A stretch of DNA of 37,953 nucleotides from an uncultured Nitrosomonas sp. Its GTDB lineage: Bacteria; Pseudomonadota; Gammaproteobacteria; Burkholderiales; Nitrosomonadaceae. Where the stretch lies: NCBI GenBank assembly GCA_902826055.1, contig CADEDJ010000027.1, positions 3,373 to 41,325 of the forward strand. The letters run 5' to 3'. The notes under the pieces were generated by a model that was not told where the DNA came from, did no database searches, and saw only the letters and a list, made by a program, of their open reading frames with translations. Of the stretch, positions 10,367 to 19,593 are shown one piece after another (the stretch's first letter is position 1; every line of letters starts with the position of its first letter). Both the position numbers and the translations under genes were made by a program.

Positions 10367-11467
10367 ATGATTGAGATAAAGAAAATTTGGCATTATTTTG
10401 TACGCTATATTGATGGCTTTTTATTGATTGGAATTGTTGCGCTGATGTCAGTGGGATTAACCGTACTATATAGTGCTACGGGAGGTAATATCAGCAAAGT
10501 CAGTCATCAAGCCATTAATATATCGATTGCATTGGTGGTAATGTGGATGGTTGCCAATATCCCTTTACAACAAATCAAGCGGCTTGCGCTTCCAATGTAT
10601 ATGATGGGCTTAGCTCTGCTTATAGGTGTAGCTTTATTTGGAGAAATCAGTAATGGTGCCCGGCGTTGGTTAGATATAGGCATTACGAAGATTCAACCCT
10701 CTGAACTGATGAAAGTTGCTATTCCGCTTATGATGGCTTGGTATTTCGACAAGCATGAAATCACTTTGCGTTTACGGGATTATCTAGGGGCAACAATATT
10801 ATTAATGCTGCCTGTTTTCTTGATCTTAAAACAACCTGACTTAGGTACTGCAATTCTGATTGCAACTAGCGGTTTTTATGTATTATTTTTAGCAGGATTG
10901 TCGTGGCGTATTATTATTGGATTAATTGCAATCGCAGCAGGCAGTTTTCCGATATTGTGGTCGACCATGCATGACTATCAGCGTCAGCGGATTATGACAT
11001 TATTGGATCCATCGCAAGATCCACTCGGTGCCGGCTACCACACCATTCAGTCGTCCATTGCCATTGGGTCTGGCGGTGTTATCGGTAAAGGGTGGCAAAA
11101 TGGGACACAAACCCAATTAGATTTTTTGCCAGAACAAAGTACAGACTTTATCTTTGCCGTTTTCTCAGAAGAATTTGGATTGATTGGCAATACGTTATTG
11201 CTACTGCTCTATCTCATCGTAATCGGACGTTGCCTAGTCATTACGGCGAATGCCTCAACGCAGTTTACACGCTTGATTGCCGGATCAATAACACTGACTT
11301 TCTTTACTTATATTTTCGTTAACATGGGAATGGTTAGTGGTATCCTTCCAGTTGTGGGTGTTCCACTTCCACTCATTAGTTATGGCGGCACATCAATGGT
11401 GACAATGCTGCTCGGTTTTGGTATTTTGATGAGTATTCAAACACATCCTAAGCTCATAAAGACATGA
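10367..11467 (+). CDS. rodA: Rod-shape SEDS glycosyltransferase RodA
   Basis: RodA (MrdB), 366 residues, the SEDS-family lipid II polymerase that pairs with PBP2. About ten transmembrane helices are visible. Family landmarks are GARRWLDIG followed by QPSELMK near residue 100, LKQPDLGTAILI near 150, and DFIFAVFSEEFGLIG near 260. The C-terminal VPLPLISYGGTSM loop contains the SEDS signature. Its last codons overlap the rlpA start (ATGA at 11464-11467). Confidence 0.97.
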   Translation: MIEIKKIWHYFVRYIDGFLLIGIVALMSVGLTVLYSATGGNISKVSHQAINISIALVVMWMVANIPLQQIKRLALPMYMMGLALLIGVALFGEISNGARRWLDIGITKIQPSELMKVAIPLMMAWYFDKHEITLRLRDYLGATILLMLPVFLILKQPDLGTAILIATSGFYVLFLAGLSWRIIIGLIAIAAGSFPILWSTMHDYQRQRIMTLLDPSQDPLGAGYHTIQSSIAIGSGGVIGKGWQNGTQTQLDFLPEQSTDFIFAVFSEEFGLIGNTLLLLLYLIVIGRCLVITANASTQFTRLIAGSITLTFFTYIFVNMGMVSGILPVVGVPLPLISYGGTSMVTMLLGFGILMSIQTHPKLIKT

Positions 11468-12432
11468 CAATTTTATTTCTTACATCATCACGCACCAATA
11501 AATATTCTTTGTCTGTAACAACATCATTACCTGCTGCATTGGCATGCGCAGTAATTTTTGCAATGTTATCCGCATGTAGCAGTACACCCCAACACAATAG
11601 TACGCTGCAGCAGAAGAAACATTCGACTTCGGCTACTACTCATTCTGGTTTAGGATCAGTCACCAGAAAGGGTGGGGGTTACTATCTGGATGATGGTCCT
11701 GGAGATAATCCTCCGCCTAACCTACATTTGGTTCCTGATGCTACTCCCAGAACCGAGCCGCTTCGTGCAGCAAATATGCAACCTTACATGGCATTGGGAA
11801 AATACTTTAAACCGATGACTGAGCTTCGTGCTTACAAAGAACGTGGTATCGCTTCATGGTATGGCCGACGTTATCATGGTAACAATACTGCATCCGGGGA
11901 AGTTTACGATATGTATGCCATGACGGCAGCTCATCCGACTTTGCCGCTACCCAGTTATGTGCGAGTAACCAATTTGGAAAATAGCAAATCAATTATTGTA
12001 CGTCTCAATGATCGCGGGCCTTTTTTATCTGACCGTCTCATTGATCTCTCCTATACCGCAGCATACAAATTAGGAATACTTGCAGGCGGTAGCAGTCATG
12101 TAGAGGTTGAAAGTATATTGCCGGGCGATAATCCGATCAAACCTGTGGCTGATCAATTGTCCACTTCACTTCCAGCTATAGCGGACAACACTGCAGAAAT
12201 TACAGCAGTTTATCTGCAACTGGGAGCATTTGGTTCATCCGATAATGCACATAATTTTCTCAGTCAAGTACGGAAGAAAATCCCTTCGCTCAACAATTCT
12301 ATGAATATCACAAAAAATAATGGCTTGTATAAAATTCATGCAGGCCCCTACTCAAACCAGATTATCGCCAAGCAAGCTGCTACCACCATATCTCAACAGC
12401 TAGCCATTACTCCCCTTTTGGTTATAGATTAG
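11464..12432 (+). CDS. rlpA: RlpA-family septal ring lytic transglycosylase, lipoprotein with SPOR domain
   Basis: RlpA, 322 residues. RlpA proteins are outer-membrane lipoproteins that cleave glycan strands lacking stem peptides. A signal peptide ends in a lipobox, LSAC with Cys38. A linker with GGGYYLDDGPGDNPPP leads to a double-psi beta-barrel (about residues 127-220, with GIASWYGRRYHGNNTASGE and VRLNDRGPF; Asp184 is the likely catalytic Asp). A SPOR domain at 248-322 (VYLQLGAFGSSDNAHNF) binds denuded glycans at the septum. It overlaps rodA by four bases and closes the rod-shape operon. Confidence 0.95.
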   Translation: MTILFLTSSRTNKYSLSVTTSLPAALACAVIFAMLSACSSTPQHNSTLQQKKHSTSATTHSGLGSVTRKGGGYYLDDGPGDNPPPNLHLVPDATPRTEPLRAANMQPYMALGKYFKPMTELRAYKERGIASWYGRRYHGNNTASGEVYDMYAMTAAHPTLPLPSYVRVTNLENSKSIIVRLNDRGPFLSDRLIDLSYTAAYKLGILAGGSSHVEVESILPGDNPIKPVADQLSTSLPAIADNTAEITAVYLQLGAFGSSDNAHNFLSQVRKKIPSLNNSMNITKNNGLYKIHAGPYSNQIIAKQAATTISQQLAITPLLVID

Positions 12433-12442
12433 AGCCAAAAAA

Positions 12443-12468
12443 AATCCCTATTGCAAGCAATAGGGATT
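12443..12468. terminator. Stem-loop after rlpA
   Basis: A perfect 12-bp inverted repeat, AATCCCTATTGC (12443-12454) and GCAATAGGGATT (12457-12468), 11 bases after the rlpA stop. On the plus strand it is preceded by an A run and followed by AAAGGG rather than T, so the intrinsic-terminator geometry (hairpin then T run) is on the minus strand. It may still stabilise the 3' end of the rod-shape mRNA. Confidence 0.5.
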
Positions 12469-12943
12469 AAAGGGCCTCGTCATAGAACCGTCAATCGCAA
12501 CCCAAAATCAATGTAAAGCACCTTTTTCAATACGGCATTACATCGTATTCACATCTCACATTCGAAATTAAGCAAGATTGCGATAATCTGCTTTCACTAT
12601 AATACGTACCGAGTACTTATGAAGCGCAAAACAGAGCATTAATTTACCCCTATATCCAATGAATGACTGTGGCTTTTCGCACGTTCATGCTCAAAATCAA
12701 GCATTTTTCTGCTGCATCCATATTAGCTGCACCCCAAAAACTGTCATAGATTGTATTTTGACTCCTCAAGTCGTCCTGCGAAAAGATGCATCAAGCCATA
12801 TATTTGATTCAAATGATAGTGCTATACTCAAACGTGATTATCATCGGCAAGAAAGATCAATTTTATGGTCATATATTCCCCACAATAATGAATATCACTT
12901 TATCTATGTGTAACTGCGAAAATCAATAAGTTAAAAAATAATA
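12469..12943. other. Gene-free interval upstream of ubiJ
   Basis: About 475 bp with no convincing gene. One frame (12659-12913) has no ribosome site and an unlikely composition rich in Cys and His. A TATAAT hexamer occurs in CACTATAATACGTACC near 12596-12611 and a TATACT in GCTATACTC near 12824, either of which could serve as a -10 element for ubiJ-ubiB, but neither has a well-spaced -35. No tRNA or recognisable RNA was seen. Confidence 0.4.
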
Positions 12944-13531
12944 ATGCTAACATCTGCGGTAATAATGCCCATTAACCATGCTTTGCGTCGCGAAGGGTGG
13001 CCTTGTGAACGGCTTAAAATCTACACCGGCCGAATTTTTTGCATTCAAATTCCTTTCTTAGTTCATTGCAAAACCCTGATTAACGAAAAAGGTGAAATAC
13101 AAAGTGTAGATGATAGTTATCATGCGGATACAACGATTACTTTGCCTCCGTTTGCTCTGCCCGGATTGCTCACCCAGAAAGCAGTTGCTTTTGAACAAAT
13201 GACTGTTACCGGCGATAAATCTTTTGCTGATGAATTAATCACTATCGGCAAGCAAATTAATGTCAACATGATTATTGAACAAGAGCTGAGCCAAGTAATG
13301 GGAGATTTGGCAGCTCATCGCATCGTCAATACAAGTGAACATCTTATACGATGGCAAACTGAAAATTTTGAGCGGATTTCTCATGCTCTAGCTGAATATT
13401 GGACAGAAGAAAATACTTTTTTAACAAAACACACTGCTATGAATCAATGGGTTCAAGATATTAAAAACTTGCAGTTAAATATTGAGAAACTTGAACAACG
13501 ATTAAATAAATTAACCCAATCGCTACCATAA
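12944..13531 (+). CDS. ubiJ: Ubiquinone biosynthesis accessory factor UbiJ (SCP2 domain)
   Basis: UbiJ, 195 residues, a small soluble protein with an SCP2 lipid-binding fold that helps the aerobic ubiquinone-synthesis enzyme assembly. The N terminus MLTSAVIMPINHALRREGW is typical of betaproteobacterial UbiJ. Residues 20-115 form the SCP2 domain, with DTTITLPPFALPGLL and AVAFEQMTVTGDKSFADEL. The C-terminal helix is a coiled coil (KNLQLNIEKLEQRLNKLTQ). The assignment is strengthened by ubiB 139 bp downstream. The usual upstream ubiE is absent here. Confidence 0.88.
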   Translation: MLTSAVIMPINHALRREGWPCERLKIYTGRIFCIQIPFLVHCKTLINEKGEIQSVDDSYHADTTITLPPFALPGLLTQKAVAFEQMTVTGDKSFADELITIGKQINVNMIIEQELSQVMGDLAAHRIVNTSEHLIRWQTENFERISHALAEYWTEENTFLTKHTAMNQWVQDIKNLQLNIEKLEQRLNKLTQSLP

Positions 13532-13670
13532 CTCGCACCTATTTAACGCAATTCATTTTCCCGTATAAACAGAAGAATCGGCAATTATCCACATACTCAA
13601 TAACCATAAATCAACCGTGTTTAATCTCACTAATTAAATTCAAACATCAATCAGAAAATTTATATCACTC

Positions 13671-15185
13671 ATGCGCCTATTACGCTTATTAAAAATACAA
13701 TTGGTTGCTTTTCAGTTTGGATTGGATGAATTTGTATTGAGTCACAGCCGATTGAAATTCCTGCGAATAATTGTACGCACCCTCACTTTCTGGCGAAAAC
13801 TCGATAAACCTAGGGGAGAAAGATTACGACGTGCACTGGAAACACTGGGGCCAATTTTTGTCAAATTTGGTCAAATGCTGTCCACTCGGCGCGACCTTCT
13901 ACCACAAGACATCGCCGACGAGTTAGCCAAGCTGCAAGATCAAGTACCACCCTTTCCTTCAAAACTTGTACTATCCACTTTGGAAAAAGAATTTGGCCAA
14001 AAAATCAATGAAGTATTCTTTAAATTCGATGACATACCAATCGCCAGTGCGTCAGTTGCACAAGTACATCTAGCGCTATTACATGATGGTACCGAAGTGG
14101 CTGTAAAAATATTGCGCCCGAATCTGGCACCCGTTATTACACATGATATTGCATTGATGGACACGGGTGCATGGTTAGCTGAAAAACTTTGGGCCGATGG
14201 CAAGCGTTTAAAACTACGCCAAGTCGTATCTGAATTCGCACGCCACTTGGATGATGAGCTTGATCTGATGCGCGAAGCCGCGAATTGTAGTCAATTGCGG
14301 CGTAATTTTCTGAATTCGCCGCTGCTATTGGTTCCCGAAGTATATTGGGACTATTGCCGTAACGGCGTAATGGTGATGGAACGTGTCACGGGCATCCCCA
14401 TTAGCCATGTTGAGACTTTGCAACAACAAGGTATTGATATCCCTCAATTAGCCCGTGTTGGCGTAGAAATATTTTTTACCCAAGTATTCCGCGATGGCTA
14501 TTTTCATGCCGACATGCACCCCGGCAACATCTTTGTAGGTGAAAATGGCCGCTATATCGCCGTTGATTTTGGCATTATGGGAACATTGAGCGACCAGGAT
14601 AAGAACTACTTGGCGCAAAACTTTTTAGCTTTCTTCCGCCGCGATTATGCGCGTGTTGCACAGGCGCATGTTGAGGCAGGATGGGCACCTAAAGATACGC
14701 GAGTCGATGACTTTGAAGCAGCTATTCGTGCCGTTTGTGAACCTATTTTTGATAAGCCACTGAAAGAAATATCCTTCGGGCGCGTTCTGATGCAGTTATT
14801 TCAGGCTTCAAGACAATTTAACGTAGAAATACAGCCACAATTAGTATTGCTGCAAAAAACACTGCTCAATATTGAAGGTCTGGGTCGCGACCTTGACCCC
14901 AATCTTGACCTCTGGAAGACAGCCAAACCTTTTCTAGAACGTTGGATGGCCGAACAAATCGGTTTGCGGGGATTTACCAGTCGCATACAAAAAGAAGCTC
15001 CGAATTGGGCCATTATTCTGCCGGAATTCCCTCGCCTGATCCATCAAGCTTTTTCTGAAAATAGAAATCATGCATTAGAAAAAAAAATGGCAGATCTGGT
15101 TGCTGAAGAAAAACGCCAAAACCGGCTACTGGCTCTCATTGCGATTTTGTTAGCTGGTTTGTTATTCTGGCAAATATTTAATTAG
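13671..15185 (+). CDS. ubiB: Ubiquinone biosynthesis atypical kinase/ATPase UbiB
   Basis: UbiB, 504 residues, a member of the ABC1/ADCK protein-kinase-like family required for ubiquinone synthesis. The family-specific KxGQ motif is Lys65-Phe-Gly-Gln68 (FVKFGQML). The alanine/serine-rich nucleotide loop [10 protein letters not shown] (about 124-133) replaces the kinase Gly-rich loop. Lys146 in VAVKILRP is the nucleotide-binding lysine. The catalytic-loop equivalent is [11 protein letters not shown] and the metal-binding segment [10 protein letters not shown]-terminal hydrophobic anchor ([15 protein letters not shown]) attaches it to the inner membrane. It follows ubiJ. Confidence 0.96.
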   Translation: MRLLRLLKIQLVAFQFGLDEFVLSHSRLKFLRIIVRTLTFWRKLDKPRGERLRRALETLGPIFVKFGQMLSTRRDLLPQDIADELAKLQDQVPPFPSKLVLSTLEKEFGQKINEVFFKFDDIPIASASVAQVHLALLHDGTEVAVKILRPNLAPVITHDIALMDTGAWLAEKLWADGKRLKLRQVVSEFARHLDDELDLMREAANCSQLRRNFLNSPLLLVPEVYWDYCRNGVMVMERVTGIPISHVETLQQQGIDIPQLARVGVEIFFTQVFRDGYFHADMHPGNIFVGENGRYIAVDFGIMGTLSDQDKNYLAQNFLAFFRRDYARVAQAHVEAGWAPKDTRVDDFEAAIRAVCEPIFDKPLKEISFGRVLMQLFQASRQFNVEIQPQLVLLQKTLLNIEGLGRDLDPNLDLWKTAKPFLERWMAEQIGLRGFTSRIQKEAPNWAIILPEFPRLIHQAFSENRNHALEKKMADLVAEEKRQNRLLALIAILLAGLLFWQIFN

Positions 15186-15279
15186 CCGCCACTACAAATT
15201 TGTAGCAGCGCATTAAATTAATGTACTGAATGTGTCAGTATATTTTGACAAATCGGATACTTCTTCAGCGGGAAAAGTA

Positions 15280-16365
15280 ATGGTACTCATTGAAATCCGG
15301 AATGTAACCAAGCGGTTTGGAGATTTTATTGCCGTTGATAACGTCAGTATTGAAATCAAAGCTGGCGAATTCTTCACCATACTCGGCCCATCTGGATGTG
15401 GTAAAACAACGCTGTTACGTATGATCGCTGGCTTTGATGCACCCGATAGTGGTCAAATTCTACTGGAGGGTAAGGACATTATTGATGTTCCCCCTGAAAA
15501 GCGCCCGTTTCATACAGTTTTCCAAAGTTACGCCTTATTTCCCCATATGACGGTGGCCGACAATATTGGATTTCCGTTAAAAATGGCAGGTAAAGCACGC
15601 CATGAAATCATGACGCTTGTAACCAAGGCATTGGAAGAAGTTGAACTTTCCCAATTTGGCAATCGCTACCCCCACGAATTGTCCGGTGGTCAAAAACAAC
15701 GGGTAGCATTCGCCCGGGGACTTATCAATCAGCCACGCTTATTGTTATTGGATGAGCCTTTGGGTGCGCTGGATGAAAAATTGCGTGAAAATATGCAACG
15801 GGAATTAATTAATTTACAGGCCGAAGCCGGTGTTACTTTCATTTATATCACTCATGCCCAGAATGAAGCATTAGCTTTATCGCATCGCATTGCTATCATG
15901 AATCGAGGGAAAATTGAACAAGTAGACGAACCTGCTAGAATTTATAATTTTCCAATGAATCGTTTTGTCGCCGACTTTATTGGAAAAATAAATATGCTGG
16001 ATGCATCGGTCATTGAAGTATCTACTTTCCATTTAAAATTAAGAGTCGCAGGGCTGGGAGAAATCACGGTACCGGCGAAAGCTTGCATAAAAATTAATGA
16101 CCAAGGTGTTCTGGCTGTGCGTCCCGAGCAAATTCGCATTGCGCCTGAAACATCAGAAATACACAGCGAATTGCAGTTTATGGGAAAAATAAAAGGGTTC
16201 TTTTATATCGGCGATGTCACCACCTATAATATCGAGCTCCCTAATAATACGTGGATTGAAGCGTTACTTCCCAATTCTGAACCAGGCCATGCTAAGCTTT
16301 TTGATATCGGCGATACTGTAGTTGTCAGTTGGCAAGAACAATCTGCACAATTCTTACCTAATTAG
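15280..16365 (+). CDS. potA: Polyamine-type ABC transporter ATP-binding protein
   Basis: The ATPase of a spermidine/putrescine-type importer, about 361 residues from ATG 15280. That start has a GGGAA ribosome-site-like sequence just upstream and leads directly into LIEIRNVTKRFG. A GTG start at 15232 would add 16 residues and has no ribosome site. Walker A is GPSGCGKTTLL, the ABC signature LSGGQKQRVAFARGL, Walker B LLLLDEPLGALD, and the switch His is in YITHAQNEA. The C-terminal TOBE domain (about 270-360) is typical of the PotA/FbpC group. Followed by the two permeases and the binding protein. Polyamine specificity rests on family and gene order; a related substrate is possible. Confidence 0.9.
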   Translation: MVLIEIRNVTKRFGDFIAVDNVSIEIKAGEFFTILGPSGCGKTTLLRMIAGFDAPDSGQILLEGKDIIDVPPEKRPFHTVFQSYALFPHMTVADNIGFPLKMAGKARHEIMTLVTKALEEVELSQFGNRYPHELSGGQKQRVAFARGLINQPRLLLLDEPLGALDEKLRENMQRELINLQAEAGVTFIYITHAQNEALALSHRIAIMNRGKIEQVDEPARIYNFPMNRFVADFIGKINMLDASVIEVSTFHLKLRVAGLGEITVPAKACIKINDQGVLAVRPEQIRIAPETSEIHSELQFMGKIKGFFYIGDVTTYNIELPNNTWIEALLPNSEPGHAKLFDIGDTVVVSWQEQSAQFLPN

Positions 16366-16386
16366 CTCACCATTACATTAATTGGC

Positions 16387-17283
16387 ATGCAGATTTCCAG
16401 AAATCTCGTTAAATGGTTGATTAGCGGCCCGCCGCTTTTATTTTTGTTGATTTTCTTTGTAGCGCCGAGCCTAATCATGATACTTACCTCTTTCCGCCTT
16501 CCAGGTGAATTTGGCGGATTGGCTCCCCTTTATATTCTGCCTGACAAGGCAAATACAGATTCTGGATTGACGATTGAAACCTATCAATTTTTTTTCAGCG
16601 ATTTTATTTATGTGGAGGTTTTCCTAAAATCTTTTGCAGTTGCAATATTTACTACAATCATTTGCATTACCTTGGCTTATCCTTTGGCATTACTGATCGC
16701 ACGCAGCCCAAGAAAATTTCGTAATTTAATGATCATGCTCGTTGTCCTGCCTTTTGCCAGTAATTTCCTGATCCGCATTTATGCGTGGATGATTATCCTT
16801 GGCCCGGAATCGGCTTTAAGTCACATAATCAATAGTACATTAGCTTTTTTTGACATTGCGCCAGTCACATTACTATTTTCTCCATTCGCGGTACTCATCG
16901 CAATGATTTACGTCCACCTACCCTTTATGATCTTGCCGCTCTATACCAATTTGGAAAAGCATGATCCTATTTTGTTGGATGCCGCACAAGACTTAGGTGC
17001 GAATGCTTGGCAGCGCTTCTGGTATGTTACTTGGCCACAATCTTTGCCTGGAATTTTTTCTGGATCAGCTTTGGTTTTCGTTCCGGTCTTGGGGATGTTT
17101 GCAATTCCGGATATTCTGGGTGGAACAGGCGATATCATGATCGGTAATCTGATTAAAGATCAATTTCTCGGAACGAGAGATTGGCCATTCGGTGCGACAC
17201 TTTCAATCATGTTGACGCTGGCTGTATTAAGTATCACCGGATTGTTTTCCTGGTTTGCCAGACCGGCTGGCAAATTTGCATAA
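16387..17283 (+). CDS. potB: Polyamine-type ABC transporter permease, PotB-like
   Basis: A 298-residue inner-membrane permease with six predicted helices, starting with LISGPPLLFLLIFFVAPSL. The cytoplasmic EAA coupling loop is visible near residue 200 (DAAQDLGANAWQRFWYVTWP), which docks on the ATPase. It has a fairly long periplasmic segment after the first helix, as PotB proteins do. It begins 21 bp after potA and is followed by potC after 32 bp. Confidence 0.92.
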   Translation: MQISRNLVKWLISGPPLLFLLIFFVAPSLIMILTSFRLPGEFGGLAPLYILPDKANTDSGLTIETYQFFFSDFIYVEVFLKSFAVAIFTTIICITLAYPLALLIARSPRKFRNLMIMLVVLPFASNFLIRIYAWMIILGPESALSHIINSTLAFFDIAPVTLLFSPFAVLIAMIYVHLPFMILPLYTNLEKHDPILLDAAQDLGANAWQRFWYVTWPQSLPGIFSGSALVFVPVLGMFAIPDILGGTGDIMIGNLIKDQFLGTRDWPFGATLSIMLTLAVLSITGLFSWFARPAGKFA

Positions 17284-17315
17284 ACCATGTCAAATTCTTT
17301 TCTCAAAAAGTTAAC

Positions 17316-18098
17316 ATGCAGCGTCGCATGACCACTCTGTGGATAGTATCCATTCTGATCTACGCTTTTTTGTATATACCGCTGATCGTTGTAGTTGTGT
17401 TTTCTTTCAACAACTCGAAACTTAATGCCGAATGGGTTGGATTCACTTTACATTGGTATCAGACTTTATTTCATAACCATGAAATGCTATTGGCTGCACG
17501 TAATTCACTAATCATCGCGATTAGCGCCAGTACTTTGGCAACCTTGCTGGGAACCATGGCGGGCCTGGCAATTCATCGTTATAAGCTGAAAGTATTACCA
17601 ATACTAGCATTTACACCCGTTGCCATGCCTGAAATCTTACTAGGTGTTTCACTGCTGTTATTTTTCCTGCAAGTGCTCAACATGACGCTGGGCATGTTCT
17701 CGATTATTATTGCCCACACAACTTTCTGCATTGGATTTGTCGCTATCATTGTGCGCGCGCGCCTCCAGGGAATGGATGATTTAATTTTTGAAGCTGCCAG
17801 AGATTTGGGTGCAACCCCCTGGCAAACTTTTTACCATGTTACTTTACCTTTAATAAGACCGGCTATCATAGCTGGTGCTTTAATGTCATTTACCCTTTCA
17901 ATTGACGACTTTGTTATTACTTTTTTCACCAAGGGTGTTGGCGAACCTATTCTGCCCATTCAGATTTACACCATGATCAAAGTTGCTATCACTCCGGAAG
18001 TCAATGCTGTTTCAACATTACTCATGTTATTGACATTGACATTGATTATCGTGGCAACTCGATTTGATACCAGTGTGTTGCGTAGTGAATCAAAATAG
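17316..18098 (+). CDS. potC: Polyamine-type ABC transporter permease, PotC-like
   Basis: A 260-residue second permease. The frame is open from 17181, but the ATG at 17316 (MQRRMTTLWIVSIL) is the better start because the extra 45 residues would overlap potB and look unlike protein. ATG 17328 is a second possibility. It has the classic PotC N terminus (IYAFLYIPLIVVVVFSFNNS) and about six helices. The EAA loop is EAARDLGATPWQTFYHVTLP. The FTLSIDDFVITFF segment is characteristic of PotC-type proteins. It is followed by the binding protein after 4 bp. Confidence 0.92.
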   Translation: MQRRMTTLWIVSILIYAFLYIPLIVVVVFSFNNSKLNAEWVGFTLHWYQTLFHNHEMLLAARNSLIIAISASTLATLLGTMAGLAIHRYKLKVLPILAFTPVAMPEILLGVSLLLFFLQVLNMTLGMFSIIIAHTTFCIGFVAIIVRARLQGMDDLIFEAARDLGATPWQTFYHVTLPLIRPAIIAGALMSFTLSIDDFVITFFTKGVGEPILPIQIYTMIKVAITPEVNAVSTLLMLLTLTLIIVATRFDTSVLRSESK

Positions 18099-18102
18099 TC
18101 AT

Positions 18103-19209
18103 ATGCCAGATTCATTACGAAAACTGATTCAGTGTTGTTTAGTGCTATTCTTCACAATTTCAATCATATCCTGCAACAAACAAAATCATGCATCGAAAGC
18201 TACTCCACCCATATTGCAGGTATTTAATTGGAACAATTACATCGCTGCCGAAACTATTCAACGTTTTGAGAATTTTTGCAATTGTCAGGTTGAACAAGAC
18301 TACTACTCCGATAATGAGGAAATGTTGGCAAAACTAGCTGCGGGAGCCACTGGATATGATCTAATCATACCCACAGGAAATGCCGTGGACACTCTGATAC
18401 GTCAGCATGTTCTGCTCCCTTTAAACAAGACATTGCTACCGAATTTAAAGAATATTCATCCCGTTTATCTCAATACACCATTCGATCCTGCCAACGAGTA
18501 TTCTGTGCCTTATGCTTATACACTCACTTTACTTGGGTATAATAAAAATAAAATCGAGGAACTTCAGCTACCGACTGATACGTGGGCGATTATCTTTGAA
18601 CCTGAATACCTCAAGAAAATAAAAGGCCGCGTTACCGTACTCGATAGCCCGCGTGAATTAATGGCAGCCGCACTGTTATACTTGGGTTATGCAGCGAATG
18701 ATCAAAATGAAGTCCATTGGAATCAAGCCAAGGAATTAATTATTCGAGCAAAACCATATTGGGCGGCATTTAGCAATACTTCATATATTCGTGAAATAGC
18801 CATCGGCGATCTATGGGTAGTACATGGTTATTCAAACGATTTATATCAGGCTGCGATGGATGCAAAAAAAACCGGACGTGGTTTCGAAATAGATTATACG
18901 ATCCCTATACAAGGTGCGGTTATGTCGCTGGATAGTATGGTTCTGCATAAAAATGGGAAGAATCCAGACTTAGCTCACCAATTTATTAATTTCATGCTTG
19001 ATGGCAAAAATTCTGCTGAACTGACAAATATGATCGGATCAGGTAACCCTAATCTGGATGCTATACCATTTATTAGAAGGGAATTAATGCACAATCAGGC
19101 AATATTTCCAGACGAAAATACATTGTCGCGATTGCAAATGATCACGGATCTTAACCGAAAACAACGGCGGATACTTAGCCGCATTTGGACTGAGATCAAA
19201 TTACGTTAA
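18103..19209 (+). CDS. potD: Polyamine-type ABC transporter substrate-binding lipoprotein, PotD-like
   Basis: A 368-residue solute-binding protein. ATG 18103 gives a proper signal sequence (MPDSLRKLIQCCLVLFF) ending in a lipobox-like IISC with Cys24, so it is probably a lipoprotein. An upstream in-frame start at 18064 would sit inside potC and spoil the signal peptide. Mature-protein landmarks are LQVFNWNNYIAAETIQRFE, the EEMLAKLAAGATGYDLIIPTG loop, YSVPYAYTLTLLGYN, and PIQGAVMSLDSMVLHKNGKNP. Together these fit the PotD/PotF family. It is the last gene of the transporter operon. Confidence 0.92.
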   Translation: MPDSLRKLIQCCLVLFFTISIISCNKQNHASKATPPILQVFNWNNYIAAETIQRFENFCNCQVEQDYYSDNEEMLAKLAAGATGYDLIIPTGNAVDTLIRQHVLLPLNKTLLPNLKNIHPVYLNTPFDPANEYSVPYAYTLTLLGYNKNKIEELQLPTDTWAIIFEPEYLKKIKGRVTVLDSPRELMAAALLYLGYAANDQNEVHWNQAKELIIRAKPYWAAFSNTSYIREIAIGDLWVVHGYSNDLYQAAMDAKKTGRGFEIDYTIPIQGAVMSLDSMVLHKNGKNPDLAHQFINFMLDGKNSAELTNMIGSGNPNLDAIPFIRRELMHNQAIFPDENTLSRLQMITDLNRKQRRILSRIWTEIKLR

Positions 19210-19247
19210 TCCATATTTTATTAATTTACATTCTGTCGTCGTTTATT

Positions 19248-19556
19248 ATGAGCTACTATCAATACCATGTTTTTTTCTGTACCAACCAGCGTGAAGGCAA
19301 TGCCAAGTGTTGTAACAATTTTTGTGCACAAGATTTGCGCGATTATGCCAAGCAACGCATTAAATCGCTAAAACTGGATGGGAAGAAAAAGATTCGTATC
19401 AATAATGCAGGCTGCCTTGATCGCTGCGATGAAGGCCCAGTTATCGTTATTTATCCAGATGAAACTTGGTATACCTATATCGATGCAGAAGACATTGACG
19501 AAATTATTGATGAACACTTGATCAAAGGAAAAATTGTTGAGCGTCTTAAAATTTAA
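19248..19556 (+). CDS. Thioredoxin-like [2Fe-2S] ferredoxin domain protein
   Basis: A 102-residue protein of the thioredoxin-fold [2Fe-2S] ferredoxin family. The cysteine pattern is visible: Cys11 (FFCTNQR), Cys21/22 and Cys26, then Cys56 and Cys60 in AGCLDRCDEGP. The C-terminal half (VIYPDETWYTYIDAEDIDEIIDEHL) matches the usual stand-alone form. The physiological partner is unknown. It lies 38 bp after potD and 37 bp before the hydrolase, so the three may share a transcript. Confidence 0.88.
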   Translation: MSYYQYHVFFCTNQREGNAKCCNNFCAQDLRDYAKQRIKSLKLDGKKKIRINNAGCLDRCDEGPVIVIYPDETWYTYIDAEDIDEIIDEHLIKGKIVERLKI

Positions 19557-19593
19557 AACCGCACGTCATGACTTCTGTATTTAAGGTAATTGC

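Noticed and set aside
12659..12913. An 84-codon frame between rlpA and ubiJ.
   Set aside because: No ribosome site, unusual Cys/His content, and no recognisable motif; treated as non-coding.
17181..17315. N-terminal extension of potC starting inside potB.
   Set aside because: It would overlap potB by about 100 bases in another frame; ATG 17316 gives the standard PotC N terminus.
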